Assembly: GCA_021779875.1 (NCBI GenBank)
Contig: JAJXZV010000106.1
Coordinates: 1-14,766, forward strand
Length of the DNA stretch: 14,766 nucleotides
Source of the DNA: Pseudomonadota bacterium
GTDB lineage: Bacteria; Pseudomonadota; Gammaproteobacteria; Steroidobacterales; Steroidobacteraceae
Direction of reading: 5' to 3'
Below the pieces are notes generated by a model. It made no database searches. It saw only the letters and a list, made by a program, of their open reading frames with translations, and was not told where the DNA came from. Positions 5,525 through 13,037 of the stretch are shown piece by piece. Both the position numbers and the translations under genes were made by a program. How positions within the stretch are numbered: the stretch's first letter is position 1; every line of letters starts with the position of its first letter.

Positions 5525-6710
5525 CGGGCGGGATCCGTTTCACCTGGGCGGCGCATTGAGCGGCATCCGCGTCGTCGAGCAGGGCACGTTCATCACCGGA
5601 CCGTGCGCCGGGATGATGCTCGCCGACCTCGGCGCCGACGTGATCAAGGTGGAGAGCCCCGACGGCGACCCGTACCGCAGCTATCAGGGGGAGCACTACT
5701 CGCCGCACTTCCAGGCCTACAACCGCAACAAGCGCAGCATCGCGCTCGACATGAAGGCGGCGCGGGACCGGGGCGTGTTCGACGGCCTGGTGCGCGATGC
5801 CGACGTCTTCATCCAGAATTTCAGACCCGGCACCGCGGAGCGCCTGGGGGCCGGCAGCGAGCGTCTGCTCGCGCTCAATCCCCGCCTGATCTACGCCTCG
5901 ATCAGCGGCTTCGGCTCGAGCGGTCCGTACGCGGAGCGCCCGAGCTACGATTCGGTCGCGCAGGCGCTGAGCGGGTTCCTGAGCGTCGTCGTCGATGCGG
6001 ACCGTCCGCGGTTCCTGGGTCCCGCGCTCGCCGACGCGATCACCGGCATCTACGCTGCGTACGGCGTGCTCGGTGCGCTGGTGCAGCGGGGGCGCACCTC
6101 CCGGGGAACCCTGGTCGAGGTGTCGATGCTCGAGGCCATGGCCCACTTCGCGGTCGAGCCGTTCGCCGCCTACTTCGCGCTCGGGCAGGCGCCCGCGTCG
6201 AGCGATCGCCCGCGGCTGGCGCAGGCTTACATCCTGCGCACGGCGGACCGCCGGCTCCTCGCCATTCACCTGTCGTCTCTGGAGAAATTCTGGGACGGGC
6301 TGGTCGGCGCCCTGGACGCGGCGGACCTGCGCGGCGACGCGCGATTCGCGACGCGCGCGGCGCGCATCGCCAACTACGAACAGCTCAACGCCGAACTCGA
6401 TCGGCGCTTCTCGCGCCACTCGCTGGCCCACTGGGTCGAGGCGCTCGGCCGCAACGACGTGCCGTACGCGCCCGTGAACAGCATCGACGAGGTCACCCAC
6501 GACCCGCAGGTCGAGCACCTCGGCCTGATCGTCCCGGTCGAGGGCGCGCACGGCGGCAGCCGCTCGGTGCGGCCGGCGGTGCAATTCGGCGGCGAACGCC
6601 GCGGCTCCGTGCGGGCGGCACCGATTCTGGACGAGCACGGAGATCGGATCCGCGACGCGTTGGCGCGCGGTGAGCGCTGGCCCGCCGCGGACGGCGGGAA
6701 TTGCGGCTGA
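5517..6710 (+). CDS. CaiB/BaiF-family (class III) CoA-transferase
   Basis: A 397-residue cytosolic CoA-transferase that moves CoA between an acyl-CoA donor and a carboxylic acid through an aspartyl-CoA anhydride. The N-terminal Rossmann-like part has GIRVVEQGTFITGPCAGMML (16-35) and LADLGADVIKVESPDGDPYR (35-54). FIQNFRPGTAERLG (98-111) and ISGFGSSGPY (129-138) are typical, and the nucleophile is probably D173 in ALADAITGIYAAYG. Length is normal. The ATG overlaps the lyase stop (ATGAGTGA), with no strong ribosome site of its own, as expected for coupled translation. Pairing with the lyase suggests one enzyme makes the CoA ester that the other cleaves. Members of this family cannot be assigned a substrate by sequence alone. 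Confidence 0.93.
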   Translation: MSDGRDPFHLGGALSGIRVVEQGTFITGPCAGMMLADLGADVIKVESPDGDPYRSYQGEHYSPHFQAYNRNKRSIALDMKAARDRGVFDGLVRDADVFIQNFRPGTAERLGAGSERLLALNPRLIYASISGFGSSGPYAERPSYDSVAQALSGFLSVVVDADRPRFLGPALADAITGIYAAYGVLGALVQRGRTSRGTLVEVSMLEAMAHFAVEPFAAYFALGQAPASSDRPRLAQAYILRTADRRLLAIHLSSLEKFWDGLVGALDAADLRGDARFATRAARIANYEQLNAELDRRFSRHSLAHWVEALGRNDVPYAPVNSIDEVTHDPQVEHLGLIVPVEGAHGGSRSVRPAVQFGGERRGSVRAAPILDEHGDRIRDALARGERWPAADGGNCG

Positions 6711-6799
6711 GGGAGCGCCGGATCGAACGAAGAGCAAGGAACGGGACTGCGTCGGATTTCGGATAACTACGATGATTTTCACATGGGGAGCGAACAACG

Positions 6800-9013
6800 A
6801 TGAGCCTATTCAGGGGGAGATGGGTCGCCGCCTTGGCGACTCTGACGGCCGCGGCGTCCACACCGCCGGCGCAGGCGCAGACCGCACCCGGTGCGGCCGC
6901 CGACTTGGAGGAGATCACCGTCACCGCACGAAAGCGTGACGAGACCTACCGGGACGTTCCGATCACGCTGAACGTCTTCACGGAACAGGCGATCGAGGCG
7001 GCGGGCATCGAGAAGCCCGGCGACTTCATCGCGATGATTCCCAACATGACCCTGGTCGAGACCCAGAACGCCGGCAGCGCGTTCGTGACGGTGCGCGGCA
7101 TCTCGCAGGCCCGAAACAGCGAGCCCTCCGTCGCGGTCCTGGTGGACGGGGTGCTCGAGACCAATCCGGCGGAGTTCGATCAGGAGCTGTTCGACATCCA
7201 GCAGATCGAGGTGCTGAAGGGTCCGCAAGGCGCCCTTTACGGCCGCAATGCCATCGGCGGCGCGATCATCATCCGCACCAAGGAGCCGGGCGACGAGTGG
7301 GCCGGCACCGCGCGGGTCGGCGTCGGCAACGGCGATTCCGAACGGGCGCAGCTCGCGCTCAGCGGACCCCTGAACGACTCGAAGACCTTGAAGTTCGCCG
7401 CTTCGGCGAACTTCTACAATACCGGGGGCTTCCTCGAGAACACGTACCTGCACCAGAAGGCCGACCCCGCGCGGGACTACTCCGGTCGCATGCGCCTGCT
7501 GTGGGAGCCGAGCGACGACTTCACCGCCGATCTGCGGGTGTCCGGGTCCTACCTGCACACCCAGGCGTTCTATTTCGTCATCCCGAGGGCGAATGAGGCG
7601 AATCCGTTCAGCACCTTCACCACGCCCCCGGATGCGAACAACGTCTCCACGCCGATCACCGTGAACAATCCGGGCGAGGACAACAGGGACATTTTCGACA
7701 CGGCCCTCAAGATCGACATCAAGCGGCCCTATGGCACCATCACCTCGATCTCGGCGTACAACGTCACCAAGGAGATCGCGACCGGCGACGCGTACGATTT
7801 CCGCCCCATAGCCGACTCCATCTACCACGCGTTGCTCGGCTTCGACCTGAATCAAAGTCAGTTCCTGAACGTCAAAGCCTTCAGTCAGGAGCTGCGCTTC
7901 ACCTCGCCGACCAGCGATCGGTTCAACTGGCTCGCCGGCGCCTATTTCGTCCATACGGACCGTTTCATCTCCACCGGCAACATGGTCGACACCGGCGCGG
8001 GCGTCTTTCCGGTCTACGAGACGCCGCGGCTGACGGGTCCGAACCGAAGCTTCACGTTCCTGGCGGACACCCAGAACAACAATGCCTGGGCGCTGTTCGG
8101 CGACGCGACCTACGAGATCTCGCGGCAGTGGGAGCTCGACGTCGCGGCGCGTTATGACCAGGACGAGCGGCAGAACACGACCAACACGCCGACCGCGTTC
8201 CTGCCAGATCCGGCCGACTCCTACAGCGGCGAGGTCCGCAAGCACACCTGGAGCGAATTGCAGCCGAAAGGCACGCTGCGCTACAAGCCCGCGGACGACC
8301 TCACCCTGTACGGCGGCTGGAGCCGCGGCTTTCGCAGCGGCGGCTTCAACCAGACCGGCGTGGGCGCCGTCGCCCGCGCCAACAACGTGCTCGGCGTGAA
8401 CGACCTGTTCGCGGGGGAGGTCGCCGACACGTGGGAGGTGGGCATGAAGAGCCAGATGTTGGAGCGCCGTGTGAACGTCGACTTCAGCCTGTTCGACACC
8501 AAGTCGCACAACGGATATTTCTTCGTGTTTCTGCCGGCCAATTCGACCCAGAACCTCGGCAATCTCGACGCGACCTACAAGGGTGCCGAACTGGCGATCA
8601 ACGCCAAGGCCACGGACCACCTGGACCTGTACGCGAGCGCGGGGTACACGGACAGCAAGATCACGAACATGGCGGACCGGACGGTTATCGGCAACCAGGC
8701 GCCGCTGGTGACCAAGGACACCTTCAACGCCGGAGCCCAGTATCACCAGCCCTTGCGCGGGGAGATCAACGGGGTGGTGCGCGTCGACTACCGATACCTG
8801 GGCCGCACCTGGTGGGACCCGTACAACGTGACTTCCCGCGATCCGGTGTCGCTGGTCGACCTGCGCACCGGGCTCGACGCCACACGCTGGTCGCTCATGG
8901 CGTGGTCGAAGAATCTGACCAACAAACTCTACAATGCAGAGTTCTCCCCGGGCGGCTTCCTATGGAGGGCCCCGCCGCGCATGTACGGCGTCGACTACAC
9001 CTATCACTTCTGA
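6800..9013 (+). CDS. TonB-dependent outer-membrane receptor
   Basis: A 737-residue TonB-dependent receptor for energy-driven import across the outer membrane. The signal peptide ends about PPAQA/QT (residue 26). The TonB box is EEITVTARKR (37-46). The plug domain covers about 50-165, with DVPITLNVFTEQAIEAAG, FVTVRGISQ, VAVLVDGVL, IEVLKGPQGALYGRNAIGGA (shortened here) and IIIRTKEP. The beta barrel follows and ends in the aromatic terminal strand GVDYTYHF, finishing in Phe as outer-membrane proteins do. Its style is that of the large receptor families of sphingomonads and Steroidobacter-like bacteria, which often import organic nutrients rather than iron. GGGGAG lies nine bases before the ATG. 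It follows the CoA-transferase by 89 bases and precedes the VOC gene by 16, so co-transcription is likely. Ligand unknown. Confidence 0.95.
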   Translation: MSLFRGRWVAALATLTAAASTPPAQAQTAPGAAADLEEITVTARKRDETYRDVPITLNVFTEQAIEAAGIEKPGDFIAMIPNMTLVETQNAGSAFVTVRGISQARNSEPSVAVLVDGVLETNPAEFDQELFDIQQIEVLKGPQGALYGRNAIGGAIIIRTKEPGDEWAGTARVGVGNGDSERAQLALSGPLNDSKTLKFAASANFYNTGGFLENTYLHQKADPARDYSGRMRLLWEPSDDFTADLRVSGSYLHTQAFYFVIPRANEANPFSTFTTPPDANNVSTPITVNNPGEDNRDIFDTALKIDIKRPYGTITSISAYNVTKEIATGDAYDFRPIADSIYHALLGFDLNQSQFLNVKAFSQELRFTSPTSDRFNWLAGAYFVHTDRFISTGNMVDTGAGVFPVYETPRLTGPNRSFTFLADTQNNNAWALFGDATYEISRQWELDVAARYDQDERQNTTNTPTAFLPDPADSYSGEVRKHTWSELQPKGTLRYKPADDLTLYGGWSRGFRSGGFNQTGVGAVARANNVLGVNDLFAGEVADTWEVGMKSQMLERRVNVDFSLFDTKSHNGYFFVFLPANSTQNLGNLDATYKGAELAINAKATDHLDLYASAGYTDSKITNMADRTVIGNQAPLVTKDTFNAGAQYHQPLRGEINGVVRVDYRYLGRTWWDPYNVTSRDPVSLVDLRTGLDATRWSLMAWSKNLTNKLYNAEFSPGGFLWRAPPRMYGVDYTYHF

Positions 9014-9029
9014 CACGGAGACACGCGAG

Positions 9030-9581
9030 ATGACCACCACAGCGAAGCTGCCGTCCCGGCTACACCATACGGCCTACGTCGCGAAGGATCTGGAGGCGAC
9101 CCGCAAGTTCTACGAGGAGGTGATCGGGCTGCCGCTGGTCGCCACCTGGTGCGAGATCGACGAGCTGTTCGGCTCCGAACGTGTCTATTGCCACCTGTTC
9201 TTCGGGCTCGGCGACGGCAGCGCCCTCGCGTTCTTCAACTTCGCAAACCCGGAGGATCAGGCGCTCTTCGGCCCGCCGCTGCCGAGTTCGCCGTTCCGGC
9301 ACATCGCCCTCAACGTCGATCACGAGACGCAGAGGGACATCGAGCAGCGCATCGCCGCGGCCGGCTACAAGGAGCCGCAGACCTACGTGCTCGAGCACGG
9401 CTACTGCCGCTCCGTGTACGTCACCGACCCGGACGGCATGATTCTCGAGTTCACCATGGACAACCCGGCGGCGGCGGTGGATGCGGCGCAGCGCCGGCGC
9501 ACGGCTCATGCGGAGCTCGCGCGCTGGCGTGCCGGGGATCACACCTCCAACAACGGCTTCCGCAAGGCGGCGCGCGGGTGA
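9030..9581 (+). CDS. VOC/glyoxalase-fold metalloenzyme (dioxygenase-like)
   Basis: A 183-residue protein of the vicinal oxygen chelate superfamily, which includes glyoxalase I and extradiol ring-cleavage dioxygenases. Two beta-alpha-beta-beta-beta modules are visible, about 10-72 and 88-143. Probable metal ligands are H13 (RLHHTAYVAKDLEATRKFY), H91 (FRHIALNVDH) and E140 (DPDGMILEFTMD), the usual H-H-E set. The C-terminal 40 residues are charged and probably flexible. GGAG lies nine bases before the ATG, and the gene starts 16 bases after the receptor stop, so it closes the plus-strand operon. A ring-cleavage or isomerase-type step in the same pathway is plausible from context, but a fosfomycin- or glyoxalase-like role cannot be excluded from sequence. 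Confidence 0.88.
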   Translation: MTTTAKLPSRLHHTAYVAKDLEATRKFYEEVIGLPLVATWCEIDELFGSERVYCHLFFGLGDGSALAFFNFANPEDQALFGPPLPSSPFRHIALNVDHETQRDIEQRIAAAGYKEPQTYVLEHGYCRSVYVTDPDGMILEFTMDNPAAAVDAAQRRRTAHAELARWRAGDHTSNNGFRKAARG

Positions 9582-9604
9582 TCGAGGTCCTGAAGCCGGG
9601 CGAC

Positions 9605-9641
9605 TAGGCGCCCCCGCCGGCCGTCGAGACGGCGCCGCCTA
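9605..9641. terminator. Hairpin between convergent genes, possible bidirectional terminator
   Basis: TAGGCG and CGCCTA form the outer 6-base stem, with further partly mismatched GC pairing inside. It fills the 57-base gap between the VOC gene and the convergent secreted-protein gene, and takes in the latter's stop codon. There is no T run on either side, so it is offered from position and pairing only. Confidence 0.35.
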
Positions 9642-10910
9642 AGGCGCCGCACCCGGACAGGTGAATTCCCGGTCGGCGGCGGTGCTCGGCTTCGGCGTCT
9701 CCCGGGTCCACCCGGAGGGTATGTCGAAGCGGTCCGCGGCGATGGTATCGGTGCGGATGGACACTGTCTCGATGGTGAAACGGGCCACCGGGGCCAGCGC
9801 GGCGAACGGGTCGGGGGACGGTGCGGCCGCCGCGGCGGGCGCCGGCGCGGGGGCGGGATCCGACGTCTTCTTCTTGCTGAACAGTCCGCCCATCACCTTG
9901 CCCACCGAGGCGCCCACCGCGGATCCGAGGATGGATCCCGCGACGCCCGTTCCCGCCGCGTGGCTCACCGCATCCTGCGCCGCCCCTGTGGCGGCCGCCT
10001 GGGCCGAACCGGCGGCCGCATTCGCGCCTGCCTGCGAGGCGTCGGCCAAGGTGCCCGAGCCCGCGGACGCGCCCTGATCGCGCATCTTGGCCGCGGCCGC
10101 GCAGTGCTCGCCGCCGACCAGAATGCGAATCACGCTGCGCAGCGGCTGTCCCTGCAGGTCGCTCGACTTGTCGGCGATCTGCTTGATCTGCGACTGGTAC
10201 GCGGCGAGGAATTTGGCCGCGGCGCCGCCCATCACGCCCTGAGGATCGTCCAAACCGAGCTTCCGGGCGTACGCCTGCTGGAATGCCTTTTGGTCGGCGA
10301 CGCCCGGCAGGGGGTCTTCGGTCAGCCACACGTCGAGGGCGACCACCGTGGCGCAGACGTCGCCCGTTTGGCGGTCGGTGCAGTTCTGCGTCAGGCTCAC
10401 GATGCTGTGCCGGGCGTCGTGTCCGGCGATGACGTTCGTCTCGTCGGTCCGGCGCACGTCCACGGTCGGCGGCGACATTTCGCACTTCGAGCGGTCGATG
10501 GGCGTCTGACTCTGCGGCACGGGACACGCCTGCATCTTGGCGGCCAGCGCCTGCGCCCGGGACCGCATGAGCCGCAATTGCTCCGGCGTCGCGAACGGGT
10601 CCTCACGGTAGCGCCTCTTGTCCGGCTCCAGGTGCCAGGTCACGTCCCGGTCCAGGCGCACGATCTCGCCCCCGCGCAGATTGCCGCAGAGCATGGACAT
10701 CATTCCCTCGCAGTGGGACTCGCTGTCGGTGCGTTTCTTATCGGCCGTGATGCTGTCGGTGGAGGTGCCGTGCATGCGGACCATGGAGGCCACGTCGAGC
10801 GCGGTGCTGCGCTCGATGGTCACGTCGCCGCGCGCCGCCGGCGAAGCGCCCAGCCACGCCAGCGCGAGCGCGGCGCCGGCGAAAGGGATTGCAGCCCGTT
10901 CCTTGTGCAC
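9639..10910 (-). CDS. Exported protein of unknown function, DUF4412-like with glycine-zipper insert
   Basis: Function not recognised. The 423-residue product has a signal peptide (about 1-28, ending AARG/DV), so it acts in the periplasm or outer envelope. Residues 38-102 (DVASMVRMHG, ITADKKRTDSES, EIVRLDRDVTWHLEPDKRRYRE) and the C-terminus (RFTIETVSIRTDTI, FDIPSGWTRE) resemble the two ends of DUF4412 periplasmic proteins; this similarity is judged by eye. Eight cysteines (67, 75, 129, 143, 177, 186, 270, 418) suggest disulfides. Between the halves lies an Ala/Gly-rich segment (about 280-345) ending in a GxxxG-rich stretch (GTGVAGSILGSAVGASVG, 320-337) followed by KKK, then a Pro/Ala linker (352-366). 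The start is GTG with a G-rich site (GGGGGGA) seven bases upstream. It is the downstream gene of the FAD oxidoreductase, 151 bases apart. Confidence 0.72.
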   Translation of the reverse strand: MHKERAAIPFAGAALALAWLGASPAARGDVTIERSTALDVASMVRMHGTSTDSITADKKRTDSESHCEGMMSMLCGNLRGGEIVRLDRDVTWHLEPDKRRYREDPFATPEQLRLMRSRAQALAAKMQACPVPQSQTPIDRSKCEMSPPTVDVRRTDETNVIAGHDARHSIVSLTQNCTDRQTGDVCATVVALDVWLTEDPLPGVADQKAFQQAYARKLGLDDPQGVMGGAAAKFLAAYQSQIKQIADKSSDLQGQPLRSVIRILVGGEHCAAAAKMRDQGASAGSGTLADASQAGANAAAGSAQAAATGAAQDAVSHAAGTGVAGSILGSAVGASVGKVMGGLFSKKKTSDPAPAPAPAAAAAPSPDPFAALAPVARFTIETVSIRTDTIAADRFDIPSGWTRETPKPSTAADREFTCPGAAP

Positions 10911-10945
10911 GAGGTCGTCCCCCCAAGGATTGTTCGTTCTTTCAG

Positions 10946-10965
10946 GGCGCCACCGTGGTGCCGCC
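10946..10965. repeat. 20-base inverted repeat upstream of the secreted-protein gene
   Basis: GGCGCCACCGTGGTGCCGCC pairs over its whole length with one mismatch. It lies 36 bases upstream of the GTG start at 10910, in the 151-base gap after the FAD oxidoreductase. It could be an operator or a weak transcription stop for the upstream gene; no T run follows. The rest of the gap shows nothing recognisable. Confidence 0.35.
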
Positions 10966-11061
10966 CGGTCTCCCCAATGCGCCCGATCTTATGCCTTTCG
11001 AGCCCCATTGCCCAGCCGAGCGCCGTTGCCCGGCGCCGGCTAGGCCAAATCCATGGCGGGC

Positions 11062-12933
11062 TCAGGCGTGCGCCAGCGCATGGTGCGCGGCGAGGTACCC
11101 CTGCTCGATGGCGTCGTGCGCATAGGCGGACCAGGCCGCGTCCGAGCCGCCGATGCTGATGCGGCCGAGGGGTTGCCGGCCGAGCTTCTGCATCGCCTGG
11201 TCCTTCGGCGTGTCGTACAGCGAGTTCGAGTCGTAGGCATAGCCGTGTCCCCAGCGGTTGACGGTGATCGCGGCGATGTCGCGTTCCGCGACGAATCCGC
11301 CGGGGCCGAGCGCGCGGGTGAGTTCGTCCTTCGCGGCGGTCTCGAACGCCGAGTACGGCATGCCGTACAGCACCGTCCGGGCGGCGCGCAGCGCGAGCCG
11401 GCGATCGGGAATCGCGTCGGGCGAGCGCGGAACGTAGACGAAGTGCACGATCACGGGCTCGTCGGGCGTCTTCGCGCAGCGGTAGTCGCCCAGGCTGACC
11501 GGGTAGTCGAGCTTGAAGACCGAGTAGAAGCCCGCCGGATTGTTGATGTTGTGCACGCCGCGCTGCGCCCACGGCCGCCAGTTGCGCAGCGCCACGTTCA
11601 CGTACACGAGCGGCGCCTTGACGCAGGCCGCGACGGCTTCCCGCTGGGCCGCTCCGAGGTCGGGGCAGATGTAGGGCAGCATGGTCTCGTAGCCCGAGTA
11701 GACCACGTGCCCGGCCCGCACGCGGCGCACGGCGCCGCCCTTGGCGTACAGCACGTCGACGGCCGACTTGCCGGCGTGGCGCACCTGCACGGCCGTGCTC
11801 GAGAGGCGCAGGCGCACCGGATTGCCGGCGACGTCGAGGCGGCCGTAGTCGAACGGCGCGGTCACGACGTCGTCCATCGTGCGGCCGGGCGCGACGCCGG
11901 GGATCAGCTCCCGGACGAACGAGCGCGCGATGCCCGCGTTGCCGTCGGGGAAGTGATAGATGTAGGGCTCCCGTTCGTAGCTGTACTCGCCGGCGGGTCC
12001 CAGATCGAGGCCGGCGAATCCCGGATACTCGCAGTCCGTGCAGTCGCGCGCCGGGATCGCGTCGGCGGGCGCGCCGAACAGGTCGCAGGTGCGGCCGCGG
12101 AACATCTTGAGGCTCTTCTCGTCGAGACCCCAGTAGGTGCGCAGGTAATCGAGGTAGGAGACGTGCGACAGCAGGTGCAGCTTCTCGGCCCGGGACTTGC
12201 CCGCGAGCACGTCGCGTCGGGATTCGTACAGCGCGATCAGCCGTGCCTTCTGCTCGGCGGACACGGGAATGTCCGCGACGAAGTCCGCGATCGGACGCCC
12301 GTTGTGCTTGGCGGCCGGCACGTCGGTCGGCAGGGAGCGCTGCGGATCGCCGGCGACCAGTTTGTCCTCGCCGAAGGTCTCGCGCTGGAACAGCACACCG
12401 GAGGAAAGACCGAGGCCCGGATACAGGTCGAGATCCATCGCGGCGGCCAGGCGCTCGACCGAAATGCCGATCTGCCCGAGCACCCGGGTCGCGTGGGCGG
12501 GCCACTCGCTGTACGGCGACTGGATCGACTCGCTGCCGCCGTAGCCGATCAGCCGGCGGCCGTCGACGTCGAATTCGTTGCGGCGCGCGTGACCGCCGAA
12601 ATCATCGTGATTGTCGAGGATGAGGATCCGGGCCCGCGGCCGCTCCCGACTGACGCAGTGGGCGGCGGTCAGGCCGCCGAGCCCCGAGCCGATGACCACG
12701 AGATCGACCGTCTCGTCCACCGGGTAGTCCTCCATCCGATACCGCAGGCCGTCGCGCACCGCATGCGCGGTGACGAGGTCCTCGGGACGGCTGCCGTGCA
12801 GCCCGGTGGCGCCGGGCGGGTAGGGGGCGGCGTCCGGCGGCGCCGCGCGGACCAGGGAGGGCAGGGTGGCGCCCAGTACGACGCTGCGGGCAACGCCGTC
12901 GACGAATTCGCGGCGGGTGATTCTGTCGCTCAG
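11062..12933 (-). CDS. Tat-exported FAD oxidoreductase, spermidine dehydrogenase-like
   Basis: A 623-residue flavoprotein matching the length and layout of spermidine dehydrogenase (SpdH)-like amine oxidoreductases, which oxidise polyamines or related amines in the periplasm. The twin-arginine signal ITRREFVDGVARSVVLGATL occupies 5-24, followed by an Ala/Pro cleavage region. The FAD Rossmann motif is LVVIGSGLGGLTAAH (78-92), with D107 of LILDNHDDFGGHARR as probable ribose ligand. The C-terminal FAD-contact region is near GRISIGGSDAAWSAYAHDAI. The in-frame open stretch continues far upstream to 13716, but that part is antisense to the bioF-like gene. The only start giving MSDRITRREF is CTG at 12933, with GGAG seven bases upstream; no in-frame ATG, GTG or TTG is suitably placed before the Tat motif. 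The true substrate may not be spermidine. Confidence 0.86.
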   Translation of the reverse strand: MSDRITRREFVDGVARSVVLGATLPSLVRAAPPDAAPYPPGATGLHGSRPEDLVTAHAVRDGLRYRMEDYPVDETVDLVVIGSGLGGLTAAHCVSRERPRARILILDNHDDFGGHARRNEFDVDGRRLIGYGGSESIQSPYSEWPAHATRVLGQIGISVERLAAAMDLDLYPGLGLSSGVLFQRETFGEDKLVAGDPQRSLPTDVPAAKHNGRPIADFVADIPVSAEQKARLIALYESRRDVLAGKSRAEKLHLLSHVSYLDYLRTYWGLDEKSLKMFRGRTCDLFGAPADAIPARDCTDCEYPGFAGLDLGPAGEYSYEREPYIYHFPDGNAGIARSFVRELIPGVAPGRTMDDVVTAPFDYGRLDVAGNPVRLRLSSTAVQVRHAGKSAVDVLYAKGGAVRRVRAGHVVYSGYETMLPYICPDLGAAQREAVAACVKAPLVYVNVALRNWRPWAQRGVHNINNPAGFYSVFKLDYPVSLGDYRCAKTPDEPVIVHFVYVPRSPDAIPDRRLALRAARTVLYGMPYSAFETAAKDELTRALGPGGFVAERDIAAITVNRWGHGYAYDSNSLYDTPKDQAMQKLGRQPLGRISIGGSDAAWSAYAHDAIEQGYLAAHHALAHA

Positions 12934-12940
12934 GATGGAT

Positions 12941-12944
12941 CTCC
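12941..12944 (-). promoter_or_regulatory. Ribosome binding site supporting the CTG start of the FAD oxidoreductase
   Basis: GGAG on the minus strand, with a seven-base spacer (ATCCATC) to CTG at 12933-12931. The spacing is ideal and the resulting protein begins two residues before the Tat region, which argues for this rare start. Confidence 0.5.
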
Positions 12945-13024
12945 GTGCGGACCGGCGCCGCCGTGTGAAGGCGGTAGTCTGCCTGATCGCCCGGCGCAGG
13001 TCACTCGGCGCGCGGCTTGGTGGC

Positions 13025-13030
13025 GGAGGA
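13025..13030 (+). promoter_or_regulatory. Ribosome binding site deciding the BioF-like start
   Basis: GGAGGA followed by a seven-base spacer to GTG at 13038. This is much better than the site before the in-frame ATG at 13056 (GGATGG, three-base spacing). Confidence 0.55.
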
Positions 13031-13037
13031 TCAAAGC

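Noticed and set aside
6757..6761. TTTCG half-site before the TonB receptor gene
   Set aside because: The second arm is absent (only the first C of CGAAA matches), so it is not counted as an IclR box.
6806..8746. 646-codon open frame antisense to the TonB-dependent receptor
   Set aside because: The plus-strand receptor is unmistakable over its full length. The antisense product is Arg/Val/Gly-rich with no motif, as expected from GC-rich third positions.
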